A DNA stretch of 64,000 nt from Gordonia jinghuaiqii (GTDB lineage: Bacteria; Actinomycetota; Actinomycetes; Mycobacteriales; Mycobacteriaceae). The notes below the pieces were generated by a model. That model was not told where the DNA came from and ran no database searches. It saw nothing but the letters and a program-made list of their open reading frames with translations. This document shows, piece by piece, positions 25,101 to 33,944 of the stretch; the first letter of the stretch is position 1, and each line of letters begins with the position of its first letter. Both the position numbers and the translations under genes were made by a program. Location: the NCBI RefSeq assembly GCF_014041935.1, contig NZ_CP059491.1, forward strand, positions 868,001 to 932,000, written 5' to 3'.

Positions 25101-26312
25101 TCACTCCCTGGTGCCGACCGCGAGCGGACACCGGGTGCCGGTGAAGATGCTGGCTGCGCAGAGGTTGCAGTGGATGCACAGCGAGGTCGTCGCCAGATCC
25201 ATCTGGATGCGGTTGATCAGGTCCGGTTCGCGCAGTAGTGCGCGGGCCATCGCCACGAACTCGAAGCCGTCGGTCATCGCGGTGGTCATGCCTGCGTGGT
25301 CGGTGACTCCGCCGAGCAGCACGAGGGGCATGTTCAGTGCCTGACGGAACTGGCGCGCGTGATCGCGGAAGTAGAGCGGTTGGTACGGGTACTTCTTGAA
25401 CACGAAGCGGCCGAACAGCTTCATTCCGACTTTGACTATGCCGGACTGTGTCTCGGCCATCGCGCGGACCGGCACGTCGCCGCGGAACAGGTACATCGGG
25501 TCGAGTAGCGACGAACCGCCGGTCAGTTCGATCGCGTCGAGATGCCCGTCGGTCTCGAGCATCTGCGCGAATTGCAGGGATTCGTCGAGCCACAGGCCTC
25601 CGGGTACCCCGTCGGCCATGTTCACCTTGGCCAGCACGGCGATCTCGCCTCCGACCGCCTCGCCGACCTCGGCCACGATACGACGCGCGAACTCCGCGCG
25701 GTTGGCCAGCGGCCCTCCCCAGGAGTCTTTGCGGCGGTTGATGTTCGGACTCAGAAAGGAGCTGGCGAGATAGTTGTGTCCGAGGTGGATCTCGACGGCG
25801 TCGAAGCCGACGTCCTTGGCCATGCGTGCGGCCTGCCCGTGCGCGGTGATGACCCGGGCGATGTCGCCCTCGGAGGCTGCGCGATCGAATCCCATCGCCA
25901 GCGGATTGGGCCGGGACGAAGGGGCGATGGAGGGCAACCCGTTGGACCGGGAGTTCGCGACCGGCCCGGCGTGTCCGATCTGGGCCGACACCTTGGCGCC
26001 GGTCGCATGCACCGCGTCGGTCAATCGTCGTAGGCCCGGCAAAGCCTCCGGTCGCCAATAGATCTGGTCGCGCTCGGTACGTCCCTCCGGGGCCACCGCG
26101 AGGTAGGCGACGGTGGTCATGCCGACGCCGCCCTTGCCCACGGCGACGTGGAAGTCGATGAGTTCGTCTGTCACCAGGGCATTTCGGGTGACACCTTCGA
26201 AGGTCGCGGACTTGATGATGCGGTTACGCATCGACACCGGCCCCAGGCGGGCCGGTGCCAGTGGGTCGACAGCGGTCGTCGCCGAGACGGGTGGTGGGTT
26301 GTTGTCGGACAT
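25101..26312 (-). CDS. Old yellow enzyme-type NADH:flavin oxidoreductase
   Basis: A 403-aa FMN-binding TIM-barrel protein. It starts LAPARLGPVSMRNRIIKSAT, includes AQIGHAGP, FDAVEIHLGHNYLASSFLSP (with the HxxN-type active-site pair as HLGHN), NRRKDSWGG, and VAMARALLREPDLINR. A C-terminal cysteine cluster (CIHCNLC, then TRCPLA) resembles the [4Fe-4S] ligands of 2,4-dienoyl-CoA reductase-type members. The FAD/NADPH domain of full-length FadH enzymes is absent, so it is a short form. The ATG at 26312 follows GAGGAG. It probably reduces an activated double bond in an enone or dienoyl intermediate. It lies between a TetR and an IclR gene on the same strand. Confidence 0.88.
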   Translation of the reverse strand: MSDNNPPPVSATTAVDPLAPARLGPVSMRNRIIKSATFEGVTRNALVTDELIDFHVAVGKGGVGMTTVAYLAVAPEGRTERDQIYWRPEALPGLRRLTDAVHATGAKVSAQIGHAGPVANSRSNGLPSIAPSSRPNPLAMGFDRAASEGDIARVITAHGQAARMAKDVGFDAVEIHLGHNYLASSFLSPNINRRKDSWGGPLANRAEFARRIVAEVGEAVGGEIAVLAKVNMADGVPGGLWLDESLQFAQMLETDGHLDAIELTGGSSLLDPMYLFRGDVPVRAMAETQSGIVKVGMKLFGRFVFKKYPYQPLYFRDHARQFRQALNMPLVLLGGVTDHAGMTTAMTDGFEFVAMARALLREPDLINRIQMDLATTSLCIHCNLCAASIFTGTRCPLAVGTRE

Positions 26313-26409
26313 CGGGATCTCCTCGGTTCGGGCTGGGGCTGAGTATCGGGGTGACGGTGGGGCGGGGGCTGTGTTCGGACGGAAGGCGAAAACCGCTGGG
26401 ATACGGGGC

Positions 26410-27048
26410 TCACGAACCGGTCTGTATGTCCGGAATCCGGATGTCGATCCAGGCGAGCATCGCATCGACGGCGTCCGCGGAATCTCCCTGTGCGCCGGCG
26501 TCGGCCCACTCGGTGAGGGCGGCGAACGCCGCGGCCTGGTAGGCGGAGGCGAGTGCACGGCAGACTGCCTGCGGCGCAGCAGGAACCCGCCGCTTGATGA
26601 ATCCCGCGAGCTCGTCGATCCACGGGCGGTATGCGGCGGGTGCCATCGCGATCAGTTCGGGTTCGCCGGCGATCAGGCGCAGCCACGCAGGGTTGACGCG
26701 CTGCACGCGGGGGTCGTGGGACACCGAACTCACCACGCCGGTGCGGATGGCGTCGTCGAGGGCGCTGGTGGGCGAAGTCGCCGCGAGCGCATCCCGAAGG
26801 CGGGCGGTGGCTCGAGGCACCCCGATCCAGGCGATGTCGGCCTTGGTGGGGAAGTGGCGGAGCAGGGTCCGGGTGCTGACGCCGGTGGCATCGGCCAGAT
26901 CGGCCCAGCTGGTGTCGCGGAACCCGCGTTCACGCCAGAGCCGGAACGCGGCCTCGGCCACCGCTCCCGAATCGATCACCGACGGCCGTCCGCGTCCGCG
27001 GGGCGAGGCACCGGACGCGGAGGCGGCTGGGTCGTCGGCGGTGAGCAC
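26410..27048 (-). CDS. TetR family transcriptional regulator
   Basis: A 212-aa TetR protein. The HTH comprises AVAEAAFRLWRERGFRDTSWADLADATGVSTRTLLRHFPTKADI at about residues 28-72 (quoted in parts: FRLWRERGFRDTSW; ADATGVSTRTLLRHF). The helical ligand domain ends in WADAGAQGDSADAVDAMLAW. The pattern HFPTKADIAW followed by an Arg/Leu-rich helix resembles MftR-type regulators, but no mycofactocin gene is present in the window. It is divergent from the ABC transporter genes at 27289. A GTGAC/GTCAC repeat at 27057-27073 overlaps its promoter region and could be its operator. Confidence 0.88.
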   Translation of the reverse strand: MLTADDPAASASGASPRGRGRPSVIDSGAVAEAAFRLWRERGFRDTSWADLADATGVSTRTLLRHFPTKADIAWIGVPRATARLRDALAATSPTSALDDAIRTGVVSSVSHDPRVQRVNPAWLRLIAGEPELIAMAPAAYRPWIDELAGFIKRRVPAAPQAVCRALASAYQAAAFAALTEWADAGAQGDSADAVDAMLAWIDIRIPDIQTGS

Positions 27049-27128
27049 GTATCGAGGTGACCATTTTTGTCACAACCTGTCAATATGTGCGAAGCGTCAT
27101 CGAGCCGACGGATGGATTGCCGACGAAC

Positions 27129-27145
27129 CTCCCGGTCACCGGGAA
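27129..27145. promoter_or_regulatory. PadR-like operator core before the ABC transporter
   Basis: CTCCCGGTCACCGGGAA has the same CTCCCGGT-n-CCGGGA layout as the two sites at 23401 and 23441. It lies 144 bp upstream of the solute-binding-protein start, in the 240-bp TetR/ABC intergenic region. That region also holds GTGAC-n7-GTCAC at 27057-27073. Confidence 0.5.
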
Positions 27146-27288
27146 ACGCTGTCTCCGCATCGTCGTTCCGTCCGTACATAATTCACTGCTTGCATCGATG
27201 GGTGATGCGAATTCCGCGGGGGGAGCCGATGTGTTGGATGTCCCGTTCGGCACGCGCGCCTCGCAGTTCTTGTGAAGGAGTACCTGGA

Positions 27289-28545
27289 ATGAAACTGGGT
27301 GGACAAACTCGCCATAGGCGAGCGATTGCCGGCCTGAGCGCGTTGGCGCTGGTGAGCATGGCGGGGCTGACGGCATGCGGCAGTGACGAGTCGTCGAGCA
27401 ATGATGCCTCGGCGGCTCCGACGACGTCCCTGCCTGCGGACCCGGCCGACGGCGCGCCCGTCAAGGTCGGCTTCATCTCTCCCGAAGGTGGTGCGGCGGT
27501 GTCGATTCCCGAGTACCGCCAGGGTGCCGAGGCCGCGGTCAAGTACGTCAACGACAACGCCGGCGGTCTGGCGGGTCGACCGGTGGAGCTTGTCGTGTGC
27601 AAGCAGCAGGAGGAGCCGACCTCGGCCACCAAATGCGCCAACGAGCTGGTCGAGCAGGGGGTCGCGGCCGTCCTCACGCCCGGTACCTCGATGGGGCAGG
27701 TGATCGTACCGATCATCTCCGGCGCCAAGATCCCGTACGTCACCCTCAACGCGGTGTCCGCGGCCGAGTTGTCCTCGCCCGGTGTGTCGGCCTTGTCCTC
27801 GGGTCTTCCGGGGTCGCTGACCACCACCGCCACTGCGGCAAAAGATGCGGGCCTGAAGAAGGTCACCATCTTCGCCAGTGACGGCGGTGGGATCGGCACC
27901 GTGATCAGCCAGATGGGTGGCCCCATCTTCCAGGGAATGGGTGTCGATCTGAAGGTCGTGCCGATCCCTCTCGGAGTGCCCGACCCGACGCCCATGGTGA
28001 CCGCAGGCCTGTCGGAGAAGCCGGACGGGATCAGCGTGGTCGCCGACGCGGGCACCTGCGCCTCGGTGCTGAAGGCGGTGCAGACACAGGACCCGAATGT
28101 GAAGAAGCTCCTGATCCCGACGTGCCTGGACCCGAACGTCACCAAGGTCGTCGGAATGGACGCGATCAAGGGCAACATCGGCATCACGGCAACCGACTAT
28201 CTCTCCGATCAGCCCGACACCGTCCTCTACCGCAGCGTGATGGGGCAGTACGCACCTGACCTGTCGATCACCGGAGCGGGTTCGTCCGGCTACCAAGTCG
28301 TTCTCGGACTCGTCCGTGCATCCAAGGATGTCCAGGGTGAGGTCAACGCGGCGTCCATTGCACAGGCACTGAAGTCGGCGAAGGACGTCGAGATGCCGGC
28401 CGGCGGCGGGATCACCTTCACATGCGACGGCACCGCCTTCCCTCAGATGCCGACCCTGTGCTCGACGCAGATGCTCTACGGCCCCCTCAACGACGATGGT
28501 GTCCCGGTCGACCTGAAGCTCGCCGGACAGAAGCCGTCAGCGTAA
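27289..28545 (+). CDS. ABC transporter substrate-binding lipoprotein (LivJ/LivK type)
   Basis: A 418-aa periplasmic-binding-protein-like lipoprotein of the branched-chain amino acid family (PBP type 1). A signal peptide with a lipobox (LTAC, Cys30) precedes a low-complexity Ser/Asp linker. The mature domain starts PVKVGFISPEGGAAVSIPEY and contains AAVKYVNDNAGGLAGRPVEL. The ATG at 27289 follows AAGGAG at 27275-27280. It delivers a substrate to the fused permease-ATPase encoded next. Actinobacterial members near catabolic clusters often import aromatic or hydrophobic acids rather than amino acids, so the true ligand is probably a catabolic substrate (inference). Confidence 0.9.
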   Translation: MKLGGQTRHRRAIAGLSALALVSMAGLTACGSDESSSNDASAAPTTSLPADPADGAPVKVGFISPEGGAAVSIPEYRQGAEAAVKYVNDNAGGLAGRPVELVVCKQQEEPTSATKCANELVEQGVAAVLTPGTSMGQVIVPIISGAKIPYVTLNAVSAAELSSPGVSALSSGLPGSLTTTATAAKDAGLKKVTIFASDGGGIGTVISQMGGPIFQGMGVDLKVVPIPLGVPDPTPMVTAGLSEKPDGISVVADAGTCASVLKAVQTQDPNVKKLLIPTCLDPNVTKVVGMDAIKGNIGITATDYLSDQPDTVLYRSVMGQYAPDLSITGAGSSGYQVVLGLVRASKDVQGEVNAASIAQALKSAKDVEMPAGGGITFTCDGTAFPQMPTLCSTQMLYGPLNDDGVPVDLKLAGQKPSA

Positions 28546-28570
28546 GCACCGAGGGCACAAAGGAAGTGAC

Positions 28571-31375
28571 ATGACCGACCATCTCTCATATCTCGTACTC
28601 GGCCTCGGCAACGGTGCTGTGTATGCGGCGATCGGGCTCGCGCTCGTGATGACCTTCAAAAGCTCCGGCGTCGTGAACTTCGCGACCGGCGCGGTCGCGC
28701 TCTATACCGCGTACACATACGTCCTGCTGAGGGACGGGGAGTTGATGGTCCCGATACCGGGACTCCCCAAGACGGTCCAGCTCGGTGGACCTCTTGGGGT
28801 GTTCCCGGCCATGCTGATCGCGCTCGTCATCGCCGCGTTGCTCGGCGTGCTGTGTTACGCGCTGATCTTCCGGCCGATGCGCAATGCCTCGGTCGTCGCC
28901 AAGGCGGTGGCGTCGATCGGCCTGATGATCGTGCTGCAGGCGGTCATCGCACAGCGGGTCGGTACCGAGATCCCGCTGGTGGAGCCGATCTTCCCGATGA
29001 AGACGATCCCCATCGGCGGCAGCGTCGCACCGACCGACCGCCTGTGGCTTGCCGGTTGCGTCGTCGGCCTGGCGATCGTCACCACGATCGCCTTCCGCTA
29101 CACCAGGTTCGGCGTCGCCACCGAAGCGGCTGCGGAGTCGGAGAAGGGTGCCTACCTGACCGGACTCTCACCGGACAAGATCGCGTTCAGCAACTGGGCG
29201 CTGTCGTCGGTGCTCGCCGGACTCGGCGGCATCCTGATCGCGCCGCTGGTCGCACTGAACCCGGTCGCCTACACGATGTTCATCGTGCCCGCGCTGGCCG
29301 CGACGCTCGTGGGGAACTTCTCGTCCATCTGGCTCACGGTGACCGCAGGCATCGCGATCGGGGCGATGCAGTCCGAGGCGACGAATCTGCAGAACACCTT
29401 CGACTTTCTCCCCAAAACCGGCCTCTCCGAGGCGATTCCACTCCTCCTCATTCTCGGCTTCCTGGTCGTGAAGGGGCGGCCGCTGCCCGACCGTGGCGCG
29501 GTCGTGAGGCAGGCACTGGGGCGGGCGCCGCGACCGGAGCACATCCTGCTCCCGGCGCTGGTGTCGATCGTGGTGGCTGTCATCGCACTGATGGTGACCA
29601 CCGGCAGCTACCGGGCCGCAGTCATCACCAGCATCATCTTCGCCGTCGTCGCCCTGTCGCAGGTCGTCGTCACCGGGTACGCGGGACAGGTGTCTCTCGC
29701 GCAGCTGACCCTCGCCGGTGTCGGCGCCTACGCACTCTCGGTGCTCAACACCCACCTGGGCATCCCGTTTCCGTTCGCGCCCCTGATCGCAGCCGTGTTC
29801 GCCACCGTGCTCGGCGTCGTCGTGGGTCTCCCGGCTCTGCGCGTCCGGGGCCTCCCCCTGACGGTCGTGACGCTCGCTCTCGCGGTGTTCCTGGAGGCGT
29901 TCTGGTTCCGGAACCCGTCGCTCAACGGCGGCATGGCCGGCGCGCCCATCGACACGCCGCGGATCTTCGGGATCGACCTCGGGATCGGCGCGGGGGAGGG
30001 CTATCCGCGGCTGGCCTTCGGCATCCTGTCTCTGCTCGTATTGGTCGTCGTGGGTCTCGGCGTGGTGTGGTTGCGCCGCAGCACACTCGGCACCGACATG
30101 CTGGCCGTCCGTGCCAACGAGCGGTCGGCGGCGGCCACCGGGATCAATGTGTCGCGAACCAAGTTGGCCGCCTTCGGGATCGGCGCTTTCATCGCCGGCC
30201 TGGGCGGTTCCCTGCTCGGCTATCAGCAGACCCTTGCGACCGCCGAATCCTTCACCGTGTTCCTGGGGATCAGCCTGTTCGCGGTCATGTACATCGCCGG
30301 TATCACCTCCATCACCGGCGGTATCCTCGCCGGCATCATGGCGCCCGGCGGTCTGCTCTACATCGTCCTCGACCGGACTGCCGACATCGGTGAGTACTAC
30401 ACGCTGATCAGCGGAATCCTGTTGATCGTCTCCGTGATGGTCAACCCGGACGGTATTGCGAGCCGGTTGCCGCACGTCCCGTGGCCTGCACTGCCGTCGA
30501 TGCATCGCCGGCCGGCCGGGGAGGTGGCGCCGGTCGCTGCTCCCGCGACCGCGGGAGCTCCCGCGCCGGCGATCGACCGGACCAGTCCTGTCCTCGCCGT
30601 GGACCGGGTGGGTGTCCGCTACGGCGCAGTGGTTGCCGCAGAGGACGTCTCGTTCGAGGTCTTTGCGGGGGAGATCGTCGGGCTCATCGGACCGAACGGT
30701 GCCGGCAAGACCACCGTCATCGATGCGTTGACCGGATTCGCGCCGTCCACCGGTACGGTCCGGCTCGACGGCTGCGAGATCAGCGCGTTGCGCCCGCATG
30801 TGCGCAGCCGCCGAGGCCTGGGCCGGAGCTTTCAGGACGTCGAACTCTACGACGACCTGTCGGTGATCGAGAACGTCACGGTCGGCGCGAGCCGGTCGCG
30901 GTCGGACGTACCGGCGGATAGGCGCGTGGCGAATGTGCTGGAGATGGTGGGACTCGACGAGGTGGCCGACGTCGAGGTCGCCACCCTGTCACAGGGCCGA
31001 CGACAGTTGGTCTCGGTGGCACGTGTGCTGGCGGCGTCACCGCGCGTCGCGCTGCTCGACGAGCCGGCTGCCGGACTGGACTCCTCCGAGAGTCAATGGC
31101 TGGGCGAACGATTGCGGATGGCGAGGAACGCAGGGACGTCGATCCTGATGGTCGACCATGACATGGACCTCGTCCTGTCGATCTGTGACCGCGTGGTGGT
31201 CCTCGATCTGGGCAAGGTGATCGCGATCGGAACCCCCGAGCAGATCCGCACCGATGAGTCCGTCATCCGGGCCTACCTGGGGATGCCCAGTGGTGAGCTC
31301 GACGTCGAGCACGAGGCGATCCCGGAACTACACACAGCAACCGAGGTCACAAGCACCCGGGAGGTCCTGTCATGA
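28571..31375 (+). CDS. Triple-fusion ABC importer: LivH + LivM permeases + LivG ATPase
   Basis: A 934-aa protein joining three subunits that are usually separate. Residues about 1-300 are a LivH-like permease (GLGNGAVYAAIGLALVMTFK; PMRNASVVAKAVASIGLM). About 315-640 is a LivM-like permease (VVVTGYAGQVSLAQLTLAGV; VRANERSAAATGINVSRTKL). After an Ala/Pro linker (about 650-680) comes a LivG-type ATPase with Walker A GPNGAGKTT at 707-715, Walker B RVALLDEPAAGLD and a variant signature LSQGRRQL. The frame is uninterrupted, so this is a real fusion rather than a sequencing join. It works with the binding protein upstream and the LivF ATPase downstream, whose ATG overlaps its stop (ATGA). The two nucleotide-binding domains of the transporter are therefore on different polypeptides. 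Confidence 0.92.
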   Translation: MTDHLSYLVLGLGNGAVYAAIGLALVMTFKSSGVVNFATGAVALYTAYTYVLLRDGELMVPIPGLPKTVQLGGPLGVFPAMLIALVIAALLGVLCYALIFRPMRNASVVAKAVASIGLMIVLQAVIAQRVGTEIPLVEPIFPMKTIPIGGSVAPTDRLWLAGCVVGLAIVTTIAFRYTRFGVATEAAAESEKGAYLTGLSPDKIAFSNWALSSVLAGLGGILIAPLVALNPVAYTMFIVPALAATLVGNFSSIWLTVTAGIAIGAMQSEATNLQNTFDFLPKTGLSEAIPLLLILGFLVVKGRPLPDRGAVVRQALGRAPRPEHILLPALVSIVVAVIALMVTTGSYRAAVITSIIFAVVALSQVVVTGYAGQVSLAQLTLAGVGAYALSVLNTHLGIPFPFAPLIAAVFATVLGVVVGLPALRVRGLPLTVVTLALAVFLEAFWFRNPSLNGGMAGAPIDTPRIFGIDLGIGAGEGYPRLAFGILSLLVLVVVGLGVVWLRRSTLGTDMLAVRANERSAAATGINVSRTKLAAFGIGAFIAGLGGSLLGYQQTLATAESFTVFLGISLFAVMYIAGITSITGGILAGIMAPGGLLYIVLDRTADIGEYYTLISGILLIVSVMVNPDGIASRLPHVPWPALPSMHRRPAGEVAPVAAPATAGAPAPAIDRTSPVLAVDRVGVRYGAVVAAEDVSFEVFAGEIVGLIGPNGAGKTTVIDALTGFAPSTGTVRLDGCEISALRPHVRSRRGLGRSFQDVELYDDLSVIENVTVGASRSRSDVPADRRVANVLEMVGLDEVADVEVATLSQGRRQLVSVARVLAASPRVALLDEPAAGLDSSESQWLGERLRMARNAGTSILMVDHDMDLVLSICDRVVVLDLGKVIAIGTPEQIRTDESVIRAYLGMPSGELDVEHEAIPELHTATEVTSTREVLS

Positions 31376-32100
31376 GCGCTCTGAACTGTCGCGGACTGTC
31401 GACCGGTTACATCAAGCAACGGCCGTGTGTCCGCAACGTCGACCTTGTGGTCGAGCCGGGTGAGATCCGGTGCCTGCTCGGTCCGAACGGCGCAGGCAAG
31501 ACGACGCTGCTGTTGGCTCTTGCCGGCATGCTGCCGAGATTCGACGGCGTCGTCGAGGTGGCCGGAACATCGCTCGGGAGCGGACGTCCTCGTGACACGG
31601 TGCGGGCGGGGATGGTGCTGGTTTCCGACGACCGCGCTCTGTTCAGGCAGCTGTCCACGGTGCAGAACCTGCGTCTGGCCGTCCGGGAGCGGGCCCGTCG
31701 CGCCGCCGCCGTGGACCAGGTCCTCGAGTACTTCCCGTCACTCGAGAGGCGTCTCAAAGTGGATGCCGGCAGGCTCTCGGGTGGAGAACAGCAGATGCTC
31801 GCCATCGGCCGAGCGATAGTTCAACGGCCCAAGGTGTTGCTCATCGACGAGCTCAGCATGGGTCTGGCCCCGGTTGTCGTCGACGAGATACTCGCAGTGC
31901 TGCGCCGCCTCGCCACCGAAACCGGCATGGGTGTGTTGCTCGTCGAGCAGCACGTCCACCTCGCCCTCGGCGTGGCGGACAAGGCTGCCGTTCTCGTCCA
32001 CGGCGCCATTGCCATCGACGATCGGGCGTCGGCGCTCAAGGCGAACCCCGGGCGCATCGAACAGGCCTACATGGGAGTCGAGGCAGCCGCGACGGTGTGA
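31372..32100 (+). CDS. livF: ABC transporter ATP-binding protein (LivF type)
   Basis: A 242-aa ATPase with Walker A GPNGAGKTT (residues 37-45), signature RLSGGEQQML, Walker B KVLLIDELSMGLAP and the switch histidine in LLVEQHVHLAL. It matches LivF, the second nucleotide-binding subunit of branched-chain-type importers. Its ATG overlaps the fused permease-ATPase stop by 4 bp. With the upstream genes it completes a binding protein, fused membrane-ATPase and second ATPase. The KstR-like promoter of the hsaE operon follows 65 bp downstream. Confidence 0.9.
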   Translation: MSALNCRGLSTGYIKQRPCVRNVDLVVEPGEIRCLLGPNGAGKTTLLLALAGMLPRFDGVVEVAGTSLGSGRPRDTVRAGMVLVSDDRALFRQLSTVQNLRLAVRERARRAAAVDQVLEYFPSLERRLKVDAGRLSGGEQQMLAIGRAIVQRPKVLLIDELSMGLAPVVVDEILAVLRRLATETGMGVLLVEQHVHLALGVADKAAVLVHGAIAIDDRASALKANPGRIEQAYMGVEAAATV

Positions 32101-32164
32101 CGTCACGTCGTCGTGCGTGGAAATCGTCCTCGTATCGGTTGAGCGGTTGCCGGTGTCGCATCAC

Positions 32165-32195
32165 TGCAACGTGTTCTAAACTAGAACAGGTTCAC
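32165..32195 (+). promoter_or_regulatory. Two KstR-like operator boxes before hsaE
   Basis: Box 1 (32165-32178, TGCAACGTGTTCTA) matches the published KstR consensus TNNAACNNGTTNNA exactly. Box 2 (32182-32195, TAGAACAGGTTCAC) matches except for the last base. They lie 21-51 bp upstream of the hsaE start and fit repression by KstR, the TetR-type cholesterol regulator. Confidence 0.75.
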
Positions 32196-32215
32196 ATCCG
32201 GGAGGCGAGGCCGAT

Positions 32216-33004
32216 ATGGCGGTTGACCAGGCGATACGCGAGCGCATCGCGGCAGACCTGTGGAACGCGGAGCAGTCGGCGACCGCCATCGACCGCCCAA
32301 CGGACAGCCATCCCGATCTCGACGTCGTGGACGCGTACGAGATCCAGCTCCTCAACATCGGCAAACGCCTGGCCGACGGGGCGAAGATCTCCGGTCACAA
32401 GGTGGGCCTCGCATCGGAGGCGATGCAGAAGATGATGGGCGTCGACGAGCCCGATTACGGCCACCTCCTCGACGAGATGCAGTACTTCGAGCACACTCCC
32501 ATCGACACCGGGAAGCTGTGCTTTCCGCGCGTCGAGGTGGAGGTCGGCTTCATCCTGGGCGAGGACCTTCCCGGTGAGGGATGCACCAATCAGGACGTCA
32601 TCGACGCGACCGCCTGGGTGGTGCCCTCCATCGAGTTGATCGACTCGCGGATCAAGGACTGGAAGATCACCCTCTGCGACACCATCGCCGACAACGCGTC
32701 GTCGTGCGGCTGGATCCTCGGACAGCAACGGGTGCCGATCGACGAGATCGACACCGGCGACGTCGACGCGGTGCTGCACCGAAACGGGGAGATCGTGGCG
32801 AAGGGCAACTCGTCTGCGGTGCTGGGGCATCCGCTCAACGCCGTCAGCTGGCTGGCGCGCAAGGTCGAGGGTTTCGGGGTCCGGCTCCGCAAGGGCGACC
32901 TGATCCTCCCGGGCACCGCGACCCGGGCCATCGACATCTCCCCGGGCGACCACTTCGTGGCCGACTTCGCCGGCTTGGGCAGCGTCACACTCGATTTCAC
33001 CTAG
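32216..33004 (+). CDS. hsaE: 2-hydroxypenta-2,4-dienoate-type hydratase (HsaE)
   Basis: A 262-aa hydratase of the FAA-hydrolase-fold 2-keto-4-pentenoate hydratase family. It hydrates the 2-hydroxy-dienoate released by HsaD to a 4-hydroxy-2-oxo acid. Conserved segments are [19 protein letters not shown], the metal-binding region [30 protein letters not shown] and [20 protein letters not shown]. Gene order hsaE-hsaG-hsaF is the same as in Mycobacterium tuberculosis (Rv3536c-Rv3534c), and KstR-like boxes precede it, so assignment to the sterol pathway is firm. The three genes could equally serve the meta-cleavage products of the accessory island, which has no copy of its own. Confidence 0.92.
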   Translation: MAVDQAIRERIAADLWNAEQSATAIDRPTDSHPDLDVVDAYEIQLLNIGKRLADGAKISGHKVGLASEAMQKMMGVDEPDYGHLLDEMQYFEHTPIDTGKLCFPRVEVEVGFILGEDLPGEGCTNQDVIDATAWVVPSIELIDSRIKDWKITLCDTIADNASSCGWILGQQRVPIDEIDTGDVDAVLHRNGEIVAKGNSSAVLGHPLNAVSWLARKVEGFGVRLRKGDLILPGTATRAIDISPGDHFVADFAGLGSVTLDFT

Positions 33005-33038
33005 ACAACACGAACTCACCGAGCATGAGGAGGCACTT

Positions 33039-33944
33039 GTGGCAGCCAAGCTGACCGCAGCGATCATCGGGTCGGGCAACATCGGCACCGACCTGATGTA
33101 CAAGCTGGAGCGCTCGGAGGTGATCGACCCGCGATGGATGGTCGGCATCGACGCCGACTCCGAAGGAATGAAGCGGGCGGCCGATCGCGGCCTGATCACC
33201 ATGAGCGGTGGCGCCGACGAACTGCTCGCGTCGTCGGACAAGCCCGATCTGATCTTCGAGGCGACCTCGGCCTACGTGCACCGCGAGTACGCACCCAGAT
33301 ACCAGGAGGCGGGGATCATCGCGGTCGACCTGACGCCCGCGGCTATCGGGCCGGCCGTCGTGCCGCCGGCGAATCTGCGGGAACACCTCGACGCCCCCAA
33401 CACCAACATGATCACGTGTGGTGGACAGGCGACCATCCCGATGGTGCACGCGGTCAGCTCGGTGGTGCCGGTTCCCTATGCCGAGATCGTCGCGTCGGTG
33501 GCCTCGGTTTCCGCGGGGCCCGGTACCCGCGCCAACATCGACGAGTTCACCCGCACCACGTCGGCAGGCGTGGAGACGATCGGTGGGGCCGATCGCGGCA
33601 AGGCGATCATCATCCTGAACCCCGCCGACCCGCCGATGATCATGCGCGACACCATCTTCTGTGCCATCCCGGCAGATGCCGACACCGATGCGATCGCCGA
33701 GTCGATCCACCGGCGGGAGAAGGAGATACAGGCCTACGTGCCCGGGTACCGGTTGCTGCAGGACCCACAGTTCGATCCGCCGAGCGTGCTCAACGGCGGA
33801 CATGCCCGCGTGTCGATCTTCGTCGAGGTCGAGGGCGCGGGAGACTTCCTGCCGCCGTACGCCGGAAACCTCGACATCATGACCGCCGCCGCCACCAAGG
33901 TCGGCGAGGAGATCGCCAAGCAGAAGTTGGGAGTTTCGGCATGA
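33039..33944 (+). CDS. hsaG: Acylating acetaldehyde/propionaldehyde dehydrogenase (HsaG)
   Basis: A 301-aa NAD- and CoA-dependent aldehyde dehydrogenase. The Rossmann motif [15 protein letters not shown] is at the N-terminus; the catalytic cysteine is Cys127 in [17 protein letters not shown] is the start, preceded by GAGG. In the sterol pathway it converts propionaldehyde from HsaF into propionyl-CoA. It overlaps hsaF by 4 bp (ATGA), and HsaG-HsaF pairs channel the aldehyde between active sites, which suits tight co-expression. Confidence 0.93.
   Translation: MAAKLTAAIIGSGNIGTDLMYKLERSEVIDPRWMVGIDADSEGMKRAADRGLITMSGGADELLASSDKPDLIFEATSAYVHREYAPRYQEAGIIAVDLTPAAIGPAVVPPANLREHLDAPNTNMITCGGQATIPMVHAVSSVVPVPYAEIVASVASVSAGPGTRANIDEFTRTTSAGVETIGGADRGKAIIILNPADPPMIMRDTIFCAIPADADTDAIAESIHRREKEIQAYVPGYRLLQDPQFDPPSVLNGGHARVSIFVEVEGAGDFLPPYAGNLDIMTAAATKVGEEIAKQKLGVSA

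Noticed and set aside
26410..27048. Mycofactocin biosynthesis locus
   Set aside because: The TetR protein resembles MftR in part, but no mftA-F gene is present in the window.
29168..30799. A 543-codon minus-strand frame opposite the fused ABC protein
   Set aside because: Composition is that of an antisense shadow (runs of Asp/Arg/His), and the sense strand encodes known transporter motifs.
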